A stretch of 64,000 nt of DNA, taken from Pseudomonas sp. (lineage in GTDB: Bacteria > Pseudomonadota > Gammaproteobacteria > Pseudomonadales > Pseudomonadaceae). The notes under the pieces were generated by a model. It searched no databases. It saw only the letters and a program-made list of their open reading frames with translations, and was not told the DNA's origin. This document shows, in pieces, positions 41,956 through 50,290 of this stretch. Every line of letters begins with the position of its first letter. The first letter of the stretch is position 1. The translations under genes and the position numbers were made by a program. The stretch is taken from the NCBI RefSeq assembly GCF_030698175.1, contig NZ_JAUYNT010000006.1:1-64000 (forward strand). Direction: 5' to 3'.

Positions 41956-43788
41956 GTGACCCCAGTAACGCCGCCGAAAACCAAGCGCCGACCGCGCTGG
42001 CGCAGCCTGTTGCTACTGGCACTGCTGCTGTTGCCGCTGCTCTGGCCGGTGCAGCAATTGGCCGAGCGCTACTACCGTGAGCAGCTGCTCGAACGCAACC
42101 ACCAGACCCTCGACCTGTATGTCGCCAGCCTGCTCGGCACCCTGCGTCGCTACGAGGTGCTGCCGGCCCTGCTCGGCGATCTGCCGGGGCTGCGCGCGGC
42201 CCTGAGCGCACCAACCGATGCGCAGCGATTGAACAGCGCCAACCACTTGCTCAAGCGGGTGGCGCAGGACACCGGCGCGGCGGTGATCTACCTGATGGCG
42301 GTCGACGGCACCACCCTGGCCTCCTCCAACTGGCAACAGAGCGACAGCTTTGTCGGCCGCAACTTCACCTTCAGGCCGTACTTTCGCGATGCCATGGCCG
42401 GCAAGCCCGGACGCTTTTTTGGCATGGGCACTTCCTCCGGCAGACGCGGTTACTACTTCGCCAATGCCATCCGCGAGGGCAAGCAGATCCTTGGCGTGCT
42501 GGTGATCAAAATCAATCTGGATGACACCGAAACCCTGTGGGGCAAAACCCCCGAACGCCTGCTGGTGACCGACAGTAATGGCGTGGTGATTCTCACCTCC
42601 CACCCCGACTGGAGGTTTCGCGCCAGTCGCCCCCTCAGCCCCCAGAGCCAGCAACAAATCGCCCGCGACCAGCCCTACCCGACCCAGCAACCGCCGCCGC
42701 TGCAACTGGACGCCACGCAATGGCTAAGGCAAAGCCGCACACTTACAGAAACCGACTGGAACGTCAGCATTCTCGCGCCCCGCACACTGGTCAGCGGTGC
42801 GGTGCAAAAGGTCCTGTACATTGCCGCCGCCAGCCTATCGGTGCTGCTGTTGCTGCTCGGCCTGCTGCTACAACGGCGGCGTTATTACCTGCAACGGATC
42901 GCCTTGGCGGCGCACACCCGTAACGAGTTGGAAACCCGCGTGCAGCACCGCACCCAAGACCTGCAAAACCTCAACAACCGTTTGAAAGAGGAAGTCCTGG
43001 AGCGCGAGCAGGCCCAGCAAGAACTGCTGCGCACCCAGGATGAACTGCTGCAGGCCGGCAAGCTGTCGGCCCTGGGCACCATGTCGGCGAGCATCAGCCA
43101 CGAACTCAATCAGCCCCTGGCGGCGATTCGCAGCTACGCCGACAACGCCAACGTATTGCTCGACCAGCAACGCATCGAGGAAACCCGCAGCAACCTCAAG
43201 CTGATCAGCGAGCTGACCAGCCGCATGGCCTCGATCATTTCCCACCTGCGCGCCTTCGCCCGCCGCGACCGCCATGCCCCGGAAAGCGTGGCCCTGCAGC
43301 CGGCCCTCGACGACGCCCTGGCGCTGCTGGCCAAACGCCGGCGCAGCATGGAGGTGGAGTTGCTGCGCGACTTGCCCGAGGCGCCGCTCTGGGTGCAGGC
43401 CGGCGAAACCCGCCTGCGCCAGGTGCTGGGGATTCTGCTCGCCAATGCCCTCGACGCCCTGAGCGCCACCGCACCGCCACGGCGCATCTGGCTGACCAGC
43501 GAGCAAAACAGTGAAGGGGTCAAACTCTATATCCGCGACAGCGGCCCGGGCTTTAGCACCGAGGCCCTGAGCCGCGCCCGCGAACCCTTCTTCACCACCA
43601 AGACCAACGCCCAAGGCTTGGGCCTGGGCCTGGCCATCTGCGACAACTTGATCAGCGCCCTGGGCGGTAAATTGTCCCTGGCCAATCACCCCGCCGGCGG
43701 CGCCGTATTGACCCTCTATCTGCAGCATGCCGCCAGCGGCAGCAGCGGCCAATCCACCGAAGACCTTAGCCTGCCGAGTACGCCATGA
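41956..43788 (+). CDS. dctB: C4-dicarboxylate sensor histidine kinase DctB
   Basis: 610 aa. A membrane helix near residues 15-35, a large periplasmic double Cache/PAS-like sensing domain, a second helix at about 285-310, a coiled linker, then the phosphoacceptor motif ASISHELNQPLAAIRSY (His about 382) and the ATPase domain with N-box LLANALDAL and GLGLGLAIC. It senses C4-dicarboxylates and phosphorylates DctD. I chose the GTG at 41956 preceded by CAGGAGG; the upstream ATG at 41863 has no site. It overlaps dctD by 4 bases. Confidence 0.92.
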   Translation: MTPVTPPKTKRRPRWRSLLLLALLLLPLLWPVQQLAERYYREQLLERNHQTLDLYVASLLGTLRRYEVLPALLGDLPGLRAALSAPTDAQRLNSANHLLKRVAQDTGAAVIYLMAVDGTTLASSNWQQSDSFVGRNFTFRPYFRDAMAGKPGRFFGMGTSSGRRGYYFANAIREGKQILGVLVIKINLDDTETLWGKTPERLLVTDSNGVVILTSHPDWRFRASRPLSPQSQQQIARDQPYPTQQPPPLQLDATQWLRQSRTLTETDWNVSILAPRTLVSGAVQKVLYIAAASLSVLLLLLGLLLQRRRYYLQRIALAAHTRNELETRVQHRTQDLQNLNNRLKEEVLEREQAQQELLRTQDELLQAGKLSALGTMSASISHELNQPLAAIRSYADNANVLLDQQRIEETRSNLKLISELTSRMASIISHLRAFARRDRHAPESVALQPALDDALALLAKRRRSMEVELLRDLPEAPLWVQAGETRLRQVLGILLANALDALSATAPPRRIWLTSEQNSEGVKLYIRDSGPGFSTEALSRAREPFFTTKTNAQGLGLGLAICDNLISALGGKLSLANHPAGGAVLTLYLQHAASGSSGQSTEDLSLPSTP

Positions 43789-45173
43789 GCACTGCCGCCA
43801 AACCGCTGGAGCACAGCCAGGTGCTGTTGATCGACGACGACCCGCACCTGCGCCAGGCCCTGAGCCAGACCCTGGACTTGGCCGGGTTCAAGGTCAGCAG
43901 CCTGGCCGATGCCCGTGGCTTGGCCGAACGGATTGGCGCCGACTGGCCCGGCGTGGTGGTCAGCGATATTCGCATGCCCGGGATTGACGGCCTGCAGTTG
44001 CTCGAACAGTTGCACCAGCAAGACCCGCAACTGCCGGTGATCTTGATCACCGGCCACGGCGACGTGCCCATGGCGGTGCAGGCAATGCGCGCCGGCGCCT
44101 TCGACTTTCTGGAAAAACCCTTCCCCAGCGACGACCTACTGGCCAGCGTGCGCCGCGCCCTGGCCATGCGCCAACTGCAACTGGAGAACCGCAGCCTGCG
44201 CCTAGCCCTGGCCGACCGTCAGCAACTCAGCGCCCGCCTGCTCGGCCAGTCGCCGGCCATGCAACGGCTGCGCGAACAGCTCGGCGCCCTGGCGGCAATC
44301 GACACCGACGTGCTGATTCTCGGCGAAACCGGCGCCGGCAAGGAGGTGGTCGCCCGCGCCCTGCACGACCACTCCAGCCGTCGCAACGGGCCTTTCGTCG
44401 CCATCAATGCCGGCGCCCTGGCCGAGTCGGTGGTCGAGAGCGAGCTGTTCGGCCACGAAGCCGGGGCCTTTACCGGCGCGCAAAAACGTCGCATCGGCAA
44501 GTTTGAGTTCGCCAACGGTGGCACCCTGTTTCTTGATGAAATCGAAAGCATGAGCCTGGATGTGCAGGTCAAACTGCTGCGTCTGCTACAAGAGCGGGTG
44601 GTCGAGCGTATGGGCGGCAATCAGCTGATCCCGCTGGATATCCGCATCATCGCCGCCAGCAAGGAAGACCTGCGTGGCGCTGCCGACCAGGGACGCTTTC
44701 GCGCGGACCTGTATTACCGGCTGAACGTCACGCCGCTGCGCATTCCGCCGCTGCGCGAACGTGGCGAAGACGCCCTGCTGCTGTTTCAGCACTACGCCGA
44801 GGCGGCCAGCAGCCGCCATGGCTTATCGGCGCGCGAGCTGCCACCGGCCCTGCGCGCCGAGATGTTACGCCACAGCTGGCCGGGCAATGTGCGCGAGCTG
44901 CAAAATGCCGCCCAACGCTTCGCCCTCGGCTTAGAGCTGGGTCTGGAACAACCCCTAGGCCAACCGACGCTGGCTCTCGGCAACCTGAGCGGCGGGCTCA
45001 GCCAGCAAGTCGATGCCTTCGAGCGCGCGATGATCGCCGCCGAACTGGCGCGCCCGCACAACTCCCTGCGCAGCCTGGCCGAGGCCCTGGGCGTGCCGCG
45101 CAAAACCCTGCACGACAAATTGCGCAAACATGGTTTGAGCCTGAGCGACGATACCCTCGACGACGTGGACTAA
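43785..45173 (+). CDS. dctD: Sigma-54-dependent response regulator DctD
   Basis: 462 aa. A receiver domain (phosphoacceptor in VVVSDIRMPGIDGL, about residue 60), an AAA+ domain with Walker A GETGAGKE (about 180) and the sigma-54 contact loop GAFTGAQ (about 228), and a Fis-type HTH at the end (LAEALGVPRKTLHDKLRKHG). It activates dctA from a sigma-54 promoter. The ATG overlaps the dctB stop (ATGA), so the two are translationally coupled. Confidence 0.95.
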   Translation: MSTAAKPLEHSQVLLIDDDPHLRQALSQTLDLAGFKVSSLADARGLAERIGADWPGVVVSDIRMPGIDGLQLLEQLHQQDPQLPVILITGHGDVPMAVQAMRAGAFDFLEKPFPSDDLLASVRRALAMRQLQLENRSLRLALADRQQLSARLLGQSPAMQRLREQLGALAAIDTDVLILGETGAGKEVVARALHDHSSRRNGPFVAINAGALAESVVESELFGHEAGAFTGAQKRRIGKFEFANGGTLFLDEIESMSLDVQVKLLRLLQERVVERMGGNQLIPLDIRIIAASKEDLRGAADQGRFRADLYYRLNVTPLRIPPLRERGEDALLLFQHYAEAASSRHGLSARELPPALRAEMLRHSWPGNVRELQNAAQRFALGLELGLEQPLGQPTLALGNLSGGLSQQVDAFERAMIAAELARPHNSLRSLAEALGVPRKTLHDKLRKHGLSLSDDTLDDVD

Positions 45174-45241
45174 GCAGTCAGCGCTTGTCGCCATCCGCTG
45201 CGCCGGCCTACCATCGGCGAGTTTTTTTGCCGAGACAGCCC

Positions 45242-46243
45242 ATGCGCGAACGCACCGTTGCCAGCCATTTCGTCCGCGCCGCCTTGCGTGGCGCCGAGCG
45301 TCAGGGCCACGACCGCAGCGCCCTGCTGCGCCAGTTGAATATCCAGCCGGCGCTGCTGGATGAGCCGCGCGCGCGCCTGGCCCCCGAGCAATTTGCCAAG
45401 CTGATGCAGCTGCTCTGGGAGGCGCTGGACGACGAGTACATGGGCTTTGGCCGCCAACGCAGCAAGCGCGGCACCTTCGCCATGATGTGCTACGCCATCA
45501 TCCATTGCCGCTCGCTGGAGAAAGCCCTGCTGCGTGGCAGCCTGTTCTACCGCCTGTTCCCGGATGCACCGAGCATCCAGCTCAGCCGCGAAGGCGACTG
45601 GGCGCGGCTGACCGTGGACGACTCCATGCTCTGGGACCCCGACCACTTTCTGGTCGAGAGCCTGCTGGTGATCTGGCACCGCCTCGGCAGCTGGCTGATC
45701 GGCCAACGCATCCGCCTGGAAGAAGCCACCTTCGCCTACCCGGAACCCGCCCACAGCAGCGAATACCAACGACTGTTCCCCTGCAGCCGACGCTTTGCCG
45801 CCGGCAGCACCAGCCTGTTGTTTCAGGCGCGCTACTTGGACATGCCGCTGCTGCAGGATGAGCGCACCCTCAAACAGTTCTTGCTGCACTCGCCGGCCGA
45901 TCTGCTGGCCCGCCCGGACGGTGGCGACAGCTTGATCAGCCAGATCCGCCGGCAACTGGGCCGCGACTGCAGCAATTGGCCAGACTTGGAAGCCGTGGCC
46001 CGCCAGCTGCACATGAGCCCACAAACCCTGCGTCGGCACCTGAGCGAAGAAGGCTCGAGTTTTCAGGAATTAAAGGATCACCTGCGCCGGGATCTGGCGA
46101 TTTACCACCTGGCCCGTTGTGAGCTGTCGATCCAGGACATCGCCGAACAGCTGGGCTTCTCCGAACCCTCGGCTTTTCACCGCGCGTTCAAAAAATGGAC
46201 CGGCCTGACCCCCGGCGCCTACCGGGCCAATGCCGAAGGCTGA
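45242..46243 (+). CDS. AraC-family transcriptional regulator
   Basis: 333 aa. The N-terminal part is the ArgR/OruR-like Arabinose_bd domain (PF12625-type; e.g. RSKRGTFAMMCYAIIHCRSLE). The C-terminal AraC HTH is ARQLHMSPQTLRRHLSEEG plus IQDIAEQLGFSEPSAFHRAF. The target and inducer are unknown. It is read in the same direction as dctBD but lies behind a 68-bp gap. The ATG at 45242 has only a weak GAGA site upstream; a GTG/ATG farther up (45185) is less likely. Nothing ties it to dct beyond position. Confidence 0.82.
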   Translation: MRERTVASHFVRAALRGAERQGHDRSALLRQLNIQPALLDEPRARLAPEQFAKLMQLLWEALDDEYMGFGRQRSKRGTFAMMCYAIIHCRSLEKALLRGSLFYRLFPDAPSIQLSREGDWARLTVDDSMLWDPDHFLVESLLVIWHRLGSWLIGQRIRLEEATFAYPEPAHSSEYQRLFPCSRRFAAGSTSLLFQARYLDMPLLQDERTLKQFLLHSPADLLARPDGGDSLISQIRRQLGRDCSNWPDLEAVARQLHMSPQTLRRHLSEEGSSFQELKDHLRRDLAIYHLARCELSIQDIAEQLGFSEPSAFHRAFKKWTGLTPGAYRANAEG

Positions 46244-46267
46244 GCTAAACGCAGGTGACGCCTCTAG

Positions 46268-46490
46268 CTCTTGGCAGGAGGGGCTTTAGCCGCGATTTGT
46301 GCTGTCTGTGCCGACCAATCGCGGATAAATCCGCTCCTACAGGGTTGGCCAGCCGATGAGATTATTGCCGGTGCCGAGGTTGTGTAGGAGCGGATTTATC
46401 CGCGATGCATTTTGCGCTCCAGAGTAAGGTAAGCCCTGAATTAGCCTGCCATTTGGCCCCGTTGGTCGCGGCTAAAGCCCCTCAGAAATG
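46268..46490. repeat. REP cluster upstream of pcpS
   Basis: Two REP families, each as an inverted pair. Outer: GGAGGGGCTTTAGCCGCGA near 46276 and its complement near 46464. Inner: TCGCGGATAAATCCGCTCCTA near 46318 and its complement near 46383. They are the common 'GGAGCGGATTTATCCGCGA' and 'GGGGCTTTAGCCGCGA' REPs of Pseudomonas, forming a bacterial interspersed mosaic element between the AraC gene and pcpS. Confidence 0.85.
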
Positions 46491-46547
46491 AACTGTAAAC
46501 GCCACCTGAGACTGGCCGGGCGATCCACCACACGGCACACTAGCGCC

Positions 46548-47261
46548 ATGAATCCAGCCCCTTACCACCCCGCCTGCTGCAGCCCGCTGCAAGATCACTG
46601 GCCCTTGCCACAGCTGATGGCCGGCTGTCAGTTACTGAGCTGCGAATTTGATCCGCTGTTGCTGCAGGCGGCGGATTTTCAACTCGCTGGGATCGACCAA
46701 CCCAAGGGCGTCGCCAAGCGCCAAAACGAGTTTTTGGCCGGCCGCCTGTGCGCTCGCCAGGCGCTGCAACAACTCACCGGCGACGCCACAGTGCCGGCAG
46801 TCGGCGCCGATCGGGCGCCCTGCTGGCCAAGCGGGGTGGTCGGTTCCATCAGCCACGGCGACGGCTGGGCCGGTGCGGTGGTTGGTCGGCAGGCCGATTG
46901 GCGCGGCCTGGGCCTGGATATTGAGCGGCTGCTAAGCCCGGCGCGGGCGCAGCGTTTGCAAGCCAGCATCCTCACCCCAGCAGAACTGCAGCGCCTAGCG
47001 CAACTGCCCGTCGAGCAACAGGCTTGGTTGGTGAGCCTGACCTTCTCGCTGAAAGAAAGCCTGTTCAAGGCGCTCTACCCGCTGGTGCGCCAGCAGTTTT
47101 ATTTCCAGGATGCCGAGCTGCTCGGCTACGACCCGGCAGGCTTTGCCGAGCTGCAACTGCTGCGCGGGCTCGGCCCCGAGTGGCCGGCCGGCAGCCGTTG
47201 TAACGGTCAGTTCGTACAGTTGGGTGAACGGGTGTTAAGCCTGGTGAGCATCGCCAGTTAA
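46548..47261 (+). CDS. pcpS: Broad-range 4'-phosphopantetheinyl transferase PcpS
   Basis: 237 aa EntD/PcpS-type transferase. The motifs WPSGVVGSISHGDGWAGAVV, GLGLDIERLL and FSLKESLFKALYP are intact, and the full sequence tracks P. aeruginosa PcpS, as far as I recall. It moves phosphopantetheine from CoA to acyl- and peptidyl-carrier proteins in fatty acid and siderophore synthesis. I use the ATG at 46548; the ribosome site is not obvious. It converges on the sensor kinase gene. Confidence 0.9.
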   Translation: MNPAPYHPACCSPLQDHWPLPQLMAGCQLLSCEFDPLLLQAADFQLAGIDQPKGVAKRQNEFLAGRLCARQALQQLTGDATVPAVGADRAPCWPSGVVGSISHGDGWAGAVVGRQADWRGLGLDIERLLSPARAQRLQASILTPAELQRLAQLPVEQQAWLVSLTFSLKESLFKALYPLVRQQFYFQDAELLGYDPAGFAELQLLRGLGPEWPAGSRCNGQFVQLGERVLSLVSIAS

Positions 47262-48854
47262 TGTCTGGCGCAGCGGCCAAACCAGGCTAAAGCGCGCCCC
47301 ACCGAGGCTGTCGCTGGTGGCGATCAGGGCGCGGCCGGCGTGCCAGTGAATAATCCGTCGCACTATCGACAAACCCAGCCCGTGGCCACCCGAGGCGCGG
47401 GTGCGGCTGTCATCCAGGCGCAAAAACGGGGTGAACAGCCGCTCCCACTCGGCCTCAGGCACGCCTGGGCCGTCATCCTCAACTTCCAGCCGGCAATACT
47501 CGGGACCCAACTGATAGCTGATCCGCACCCGTCCCTCGGCATGGCGCATGGCATTGGTCACCAGGTTTTGCAGCGCCCGGTGCAGGTAGCGTAACTCGCC
47601 CTCCACCAGCGCCGGCGTTGCCCCAGGCGGCGTGCCGCATTCCAACCGCACACCTGGGCGCAGCAGGGCTTGCTCGGTCAGCACCTGATCGAGCAAGGCA
47701 TCCAGATCGACCAGCTGAAACTGCAGCGGCGGTGCGCCTTGTTCCAGGCGCGCATAGGTGAGCATCTCGTCCACCAGGCGGTCGAGTTCTTGAATGTCGT
47801 TGTCCATGCCGTCCTGGTATTTGCGCCGCGCCGCTGCGCTTTGCGCATCGCCGAGCATCTCCAGACCAAAACGCAGGCGTGCCACCGGGGTGCGCAGCTC
47901 GTGGGACACGGCGCGGACCATCTCGCGCTGGATGGTTAACAGTTGTTGCAGTTGCATGGCCATATTATTGAACGCCGTCGCCAGCCGCCCGACCGAATCG
48001 GCGCCGCCAGCCGGGGCGCGGGCACTCAGGCTGCCGGCGGCAATCCGCGTGGCGGCGCCTTCCAGCCCGCGCAAACGGCGTTCCAACTGGCGCACCAGCA
48101 GATAGACGATCAGGCCGATCAGGCTCAAGCCGAGCAGGCCAATCAGCACCAACAGCTGCGGCGGCGCCGGGTTCATCAGCGACAGCGGACCAATTTCCAG
48201 CACCCAGGGGCTTTGCAACAAGCCGGCAAAGATATGCACCGCATCGCCGTCCTGGCCCAGCGTCATCACCGTATCGCCCTCCTCGACCCGCCGGCGCTGG
48301 TCCTCATCCAGCGGGGTCTGGCCGATAGCGAGCAGCTGCAGCGGGAAGCCAAACTGCTTGCTGCGTTTCAGCTCGGCCAACCGCAGCGGCTGCTCGGCCA
48401 CCGGATAACGCAGCAGTTCATCGCTGAGCAAATACACGGTAGCCCGCGCCAGTTGCTCGCTGACCTGGCGCACCTCACCGATCAGCACCAACTCCGGCGC
48501 GGCGCTGACCAGGCTGTAAATCTTCGCCGCATGGGCGCCGCTCTGGCGCACCAACACTTGCCCGGCCAGCAAGCGGATGCGCGCCGCGTGGTCCAGCGGC
48601 TGCTCGGTCAGGCCCTGCAACTGCAGGGGAATCCCCAGCAAGCTTTGCAACTGGCTGAGGCTGCTGCGCCGCGCCGATTCGTTCTGCGGTTTGAGGTTGT
48701 CGGCCATCAGCCGGAAGGTGCCCTGGGCCAGGCGCTCGCGGTACTCGTCACCGCGCACCTGATTGACCAGGTGCAAGGCCGCCACGCCGAGCAGCGCCAC
48801 CAGCACCAAGGCCGCCAGCATGCCGCCATAGATGCGCAGGAAGATGGAATTCAC
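47235..48854 (-). CDS. rstB: RstB-like sensor histidine kinase
   Basis: 539 aa. Helix at about 8-30, a periplasmic region of about 200 residues, a second helix at about 235-255, HAMP (about 255-310), phosphoacceptor MVRAVSHELRTPVARLRFG (about 322-340) and HATPase with GHGLGLSIV. The ligand is unknown. The GTG start overlaps the regulator stop by 4 bases. An equivalent pair flanks nrdA in P. aeruginosa (PA1157-PA1158). Its last 27 codons' tail overlaps the end of pcpS on the other strand. Confidence 0.85.
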   Translation of the reverse strand: MNSIFLRIYGGMLAALVLVALLGVAALHLVNQVRGDEYRERLAQGTFRLMADNLKPQNESARRSSLSQLQSLLGIPLQLQGLTEQPLDHAARIRLLAGQVLVRQSGAHAAKIYSLVSAAPELVLIGEVRQVSEQLARATVYLLSDELLRYPVAEQPLRLAELKRSKQFGFPLQLLAIGQTPLDEDQRRRVEEGDTVMTLGQDGDAVHIFAGLLQSPWVLEIGPLSLMNPAPPQLLVLIGLLGLSLIGLIVYLLVRQLERRLRGLEGAATRIAAGSLSARAPAGGADSVGRLATAFNNMAMQLQQLLTIQREMVRAVSHELRTPVARLRFGLEMLGDAQSAAARRKYQDGMDNDIQELDRLVDEMLTYARLEQGAPPLQFQLVDLDALLDQVLTEQALLRPGVRLECGTPPGATPALVEGELRYLHRALQNLVTNAMRHAEGRVRISYQLGPEYCRLEVEDDGPGVPEAEWERLFTPFLRLDDSRTRASGGHGLGLSIVRRIIHWHAGRALIATSDSLGGARFSLVWPLRQTLTGDAHQA

Positions 48855-49573
48855 AGCGCCTGCGCCGCCTGGGCGACAAACAGATAGCCTTTGCCGCGCA
48901 CGGTTTTGATCACTTTTGGATGCTCCGGGTCGTCGCCGATTTTCGGTCGGATCCGCGAGATGCGCACATCGATGGAGCGATCCAGGCCGTCATAGCCGAT
49001 CCCGCGCAGGGCGGTAAAAATCTCTTCCCTGGAGAGTATCCGCCCGCTGTTGGCCGCCAGCAGCCAGAGTAAATCGAACTCGGCGCTGGTCAGCTCAATG
49101 CTGACTTCATGCAAGCTGGCCTCACGGCGGGCGTGGTCGATCTGCAGCGGACCAAAGTGCAAAGCCTCAGGCGCCGCAGCCTCGGCCTGGGCGCTGGTCG
49201 GGTGCCGGCGCAACAAGGCATGCACCCGCGCCAGCAGCAAACGGGGGCGCACCGGCTTGCACACGTAGTCGTCGGCGCCCAGCTCCAGCCCCAACACCTG
49301 GTCCATGTCATCGGCCAGTGCGGTGAGCATCAAAATCGCGCCGCGATACTGCTGGCTACGCAAGGTGCGGCAAATCGACAGGCCGTCTTCGCCCGGCAGC
49401 ATCAAATCAAGGATCACTAACGCCGGCTGTTCGCGTAGAATCCGCGCCGCAGCTTTTGCCCCATCCGCTTCGATGGCGACCGCCAAGCCGTTGCTGGCCA
49501 GGTATTCGCGGGTCAACTCGGCGAGGCGCTGGTCATCTTCAACTATGAGTATTTGCCCAGACTGCTGCTCCAC
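48851..49573 (-). CDS. rstA: OmpR-family response regulator, RstA-like
   Basis: 240 aa. The receiver domain begins QILIVEDDQRLAELTREYL and the phospho-aspartate is in VILDLMLPGEDGL (about residue 55). The winged-helix DNA-binding domain ends DVRISRIRPKIGDDPEHPKVIKTVRGKGYLF. The start is a GTG at 49573 preceded by GGGAGG. The kinase follows with a 4-base overlap. Naming by synteny with P. aeruginosa; targets are unknown here. Confidence 0.85.
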   Translation of the reverse strand: MEQQSGQILIVEDDQRLAELTREYLASNGLAVAIEADGAKAAARILREQPALVILDLMLPGEDGLSICRTLRSQQYRGAILMLTALADDMDQVLGLELGADDYVCKPVRPRLLLARVHALLRRHPTSAQAEAAAPEALHFGPLQIDHARREASLHEVSIELTSAEFDLLWLLAANSGRILSREEIFTALRGIGYDGLDRSIDVRISRIRPKIGDDPEHPKVIKTVRGKGYLFVAQAAQAL

Positions 49574-49658
49574 ACGACCTCCCTAAGCGACTGCCGAAAC
49601 GGCGCGCATTGTAGCAACCCACTACGTTCTGCACAGTGCATGCCAAAGCGCAAATAAA

Positions 49659-49674
49659 ACACAACATATAGTGT
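49659..49674. promoter_or_regulatory. NrdR box 1 (candidate)
   Basis: ACACAACATATAGTGT fits 15 of 16 positions of the NrdR consensus acaCwAtATaTwGtgt, by my reading. It lies in the nrdAB upstream region, 632 bp before nrdA and 86 bp before the rstA start, so either gene could use it. Confidence 0.6.
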
Positions 49675-49804
49675 TGGCTTGAGAAGTCTTCAGCATCTGC
49701 AAAGCGTCGTTAAAAAACCTGGTCAGCGGCGACGAATGGTTGAAAAACAGCAACCCCAGCGACCATGCGGGTTAGCCCAAGTTACCCAAGGTTAACCCAC
49801 AGGG

Positions 49805-49813
49805 TTATCCACA
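49805..49813 (+). promoter_or_regulatory. DnaA box upstream of nrdAB
   Basis: TTATCCACA is a perfect DnaA box. nrdAB is DnaA-regulated in E. coli, so the position upstream of nrdA is suggestive. A TTAACCCACA sequence lies about 13 bp before it. Confidence 0.6.
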
Positions 49814-50072
49814 GGCAGCGCCTAACAGTTGCCTTGCAATGATGCCCTTAGCGCTCTATCTTGTATCCCAAGCGCGACAAACACCTACATGTTGGGTTTT
49901 CGCAGATTCATCGACATAACTGAACAACTCCTCAGCGGGTTTTCAGCGGCCACCAACGGTGCGCCTAAACGCTCTTTTAAAGCACCTTCAACCGCAGCCG
50001 CGGTGAATTCAAAATCAAACTGTAAAAAAGCGTGACTACGCCATTTATTCGGTGTAGCGCCAACAGCAACCA

Positions 50073-50088
50073 CCACTAAATATTGTGG
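50073..50088. promoter_or_regulatory. NrdR box 2 (candidate)
   Basis: CCACTAAATATTGTGG fits most of the NrdR palindrome (mismatches at the outer positions and one inside). It lies about 200 bp before the nrdA ATG. Confidence 0.45.
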
Positions 50089-50290
50089 TTTTGACGCCCA
50101 GCGTCGAAACCTGTGACTTCAGAGCCAGGGAAGTGCTTGAGTCGTGCCCTTTTCTGACCTTTTGGCAACCACCAACGCCCGGCATTGTGCTGGGCCTATG
50201 GCGTTGCGTAGCAGACGTGACCTGAATTGCAGCACACCAAGCACCCCCAAGTGTCTAACTCGATAAATACAGAACACGGAGAACCCATTA

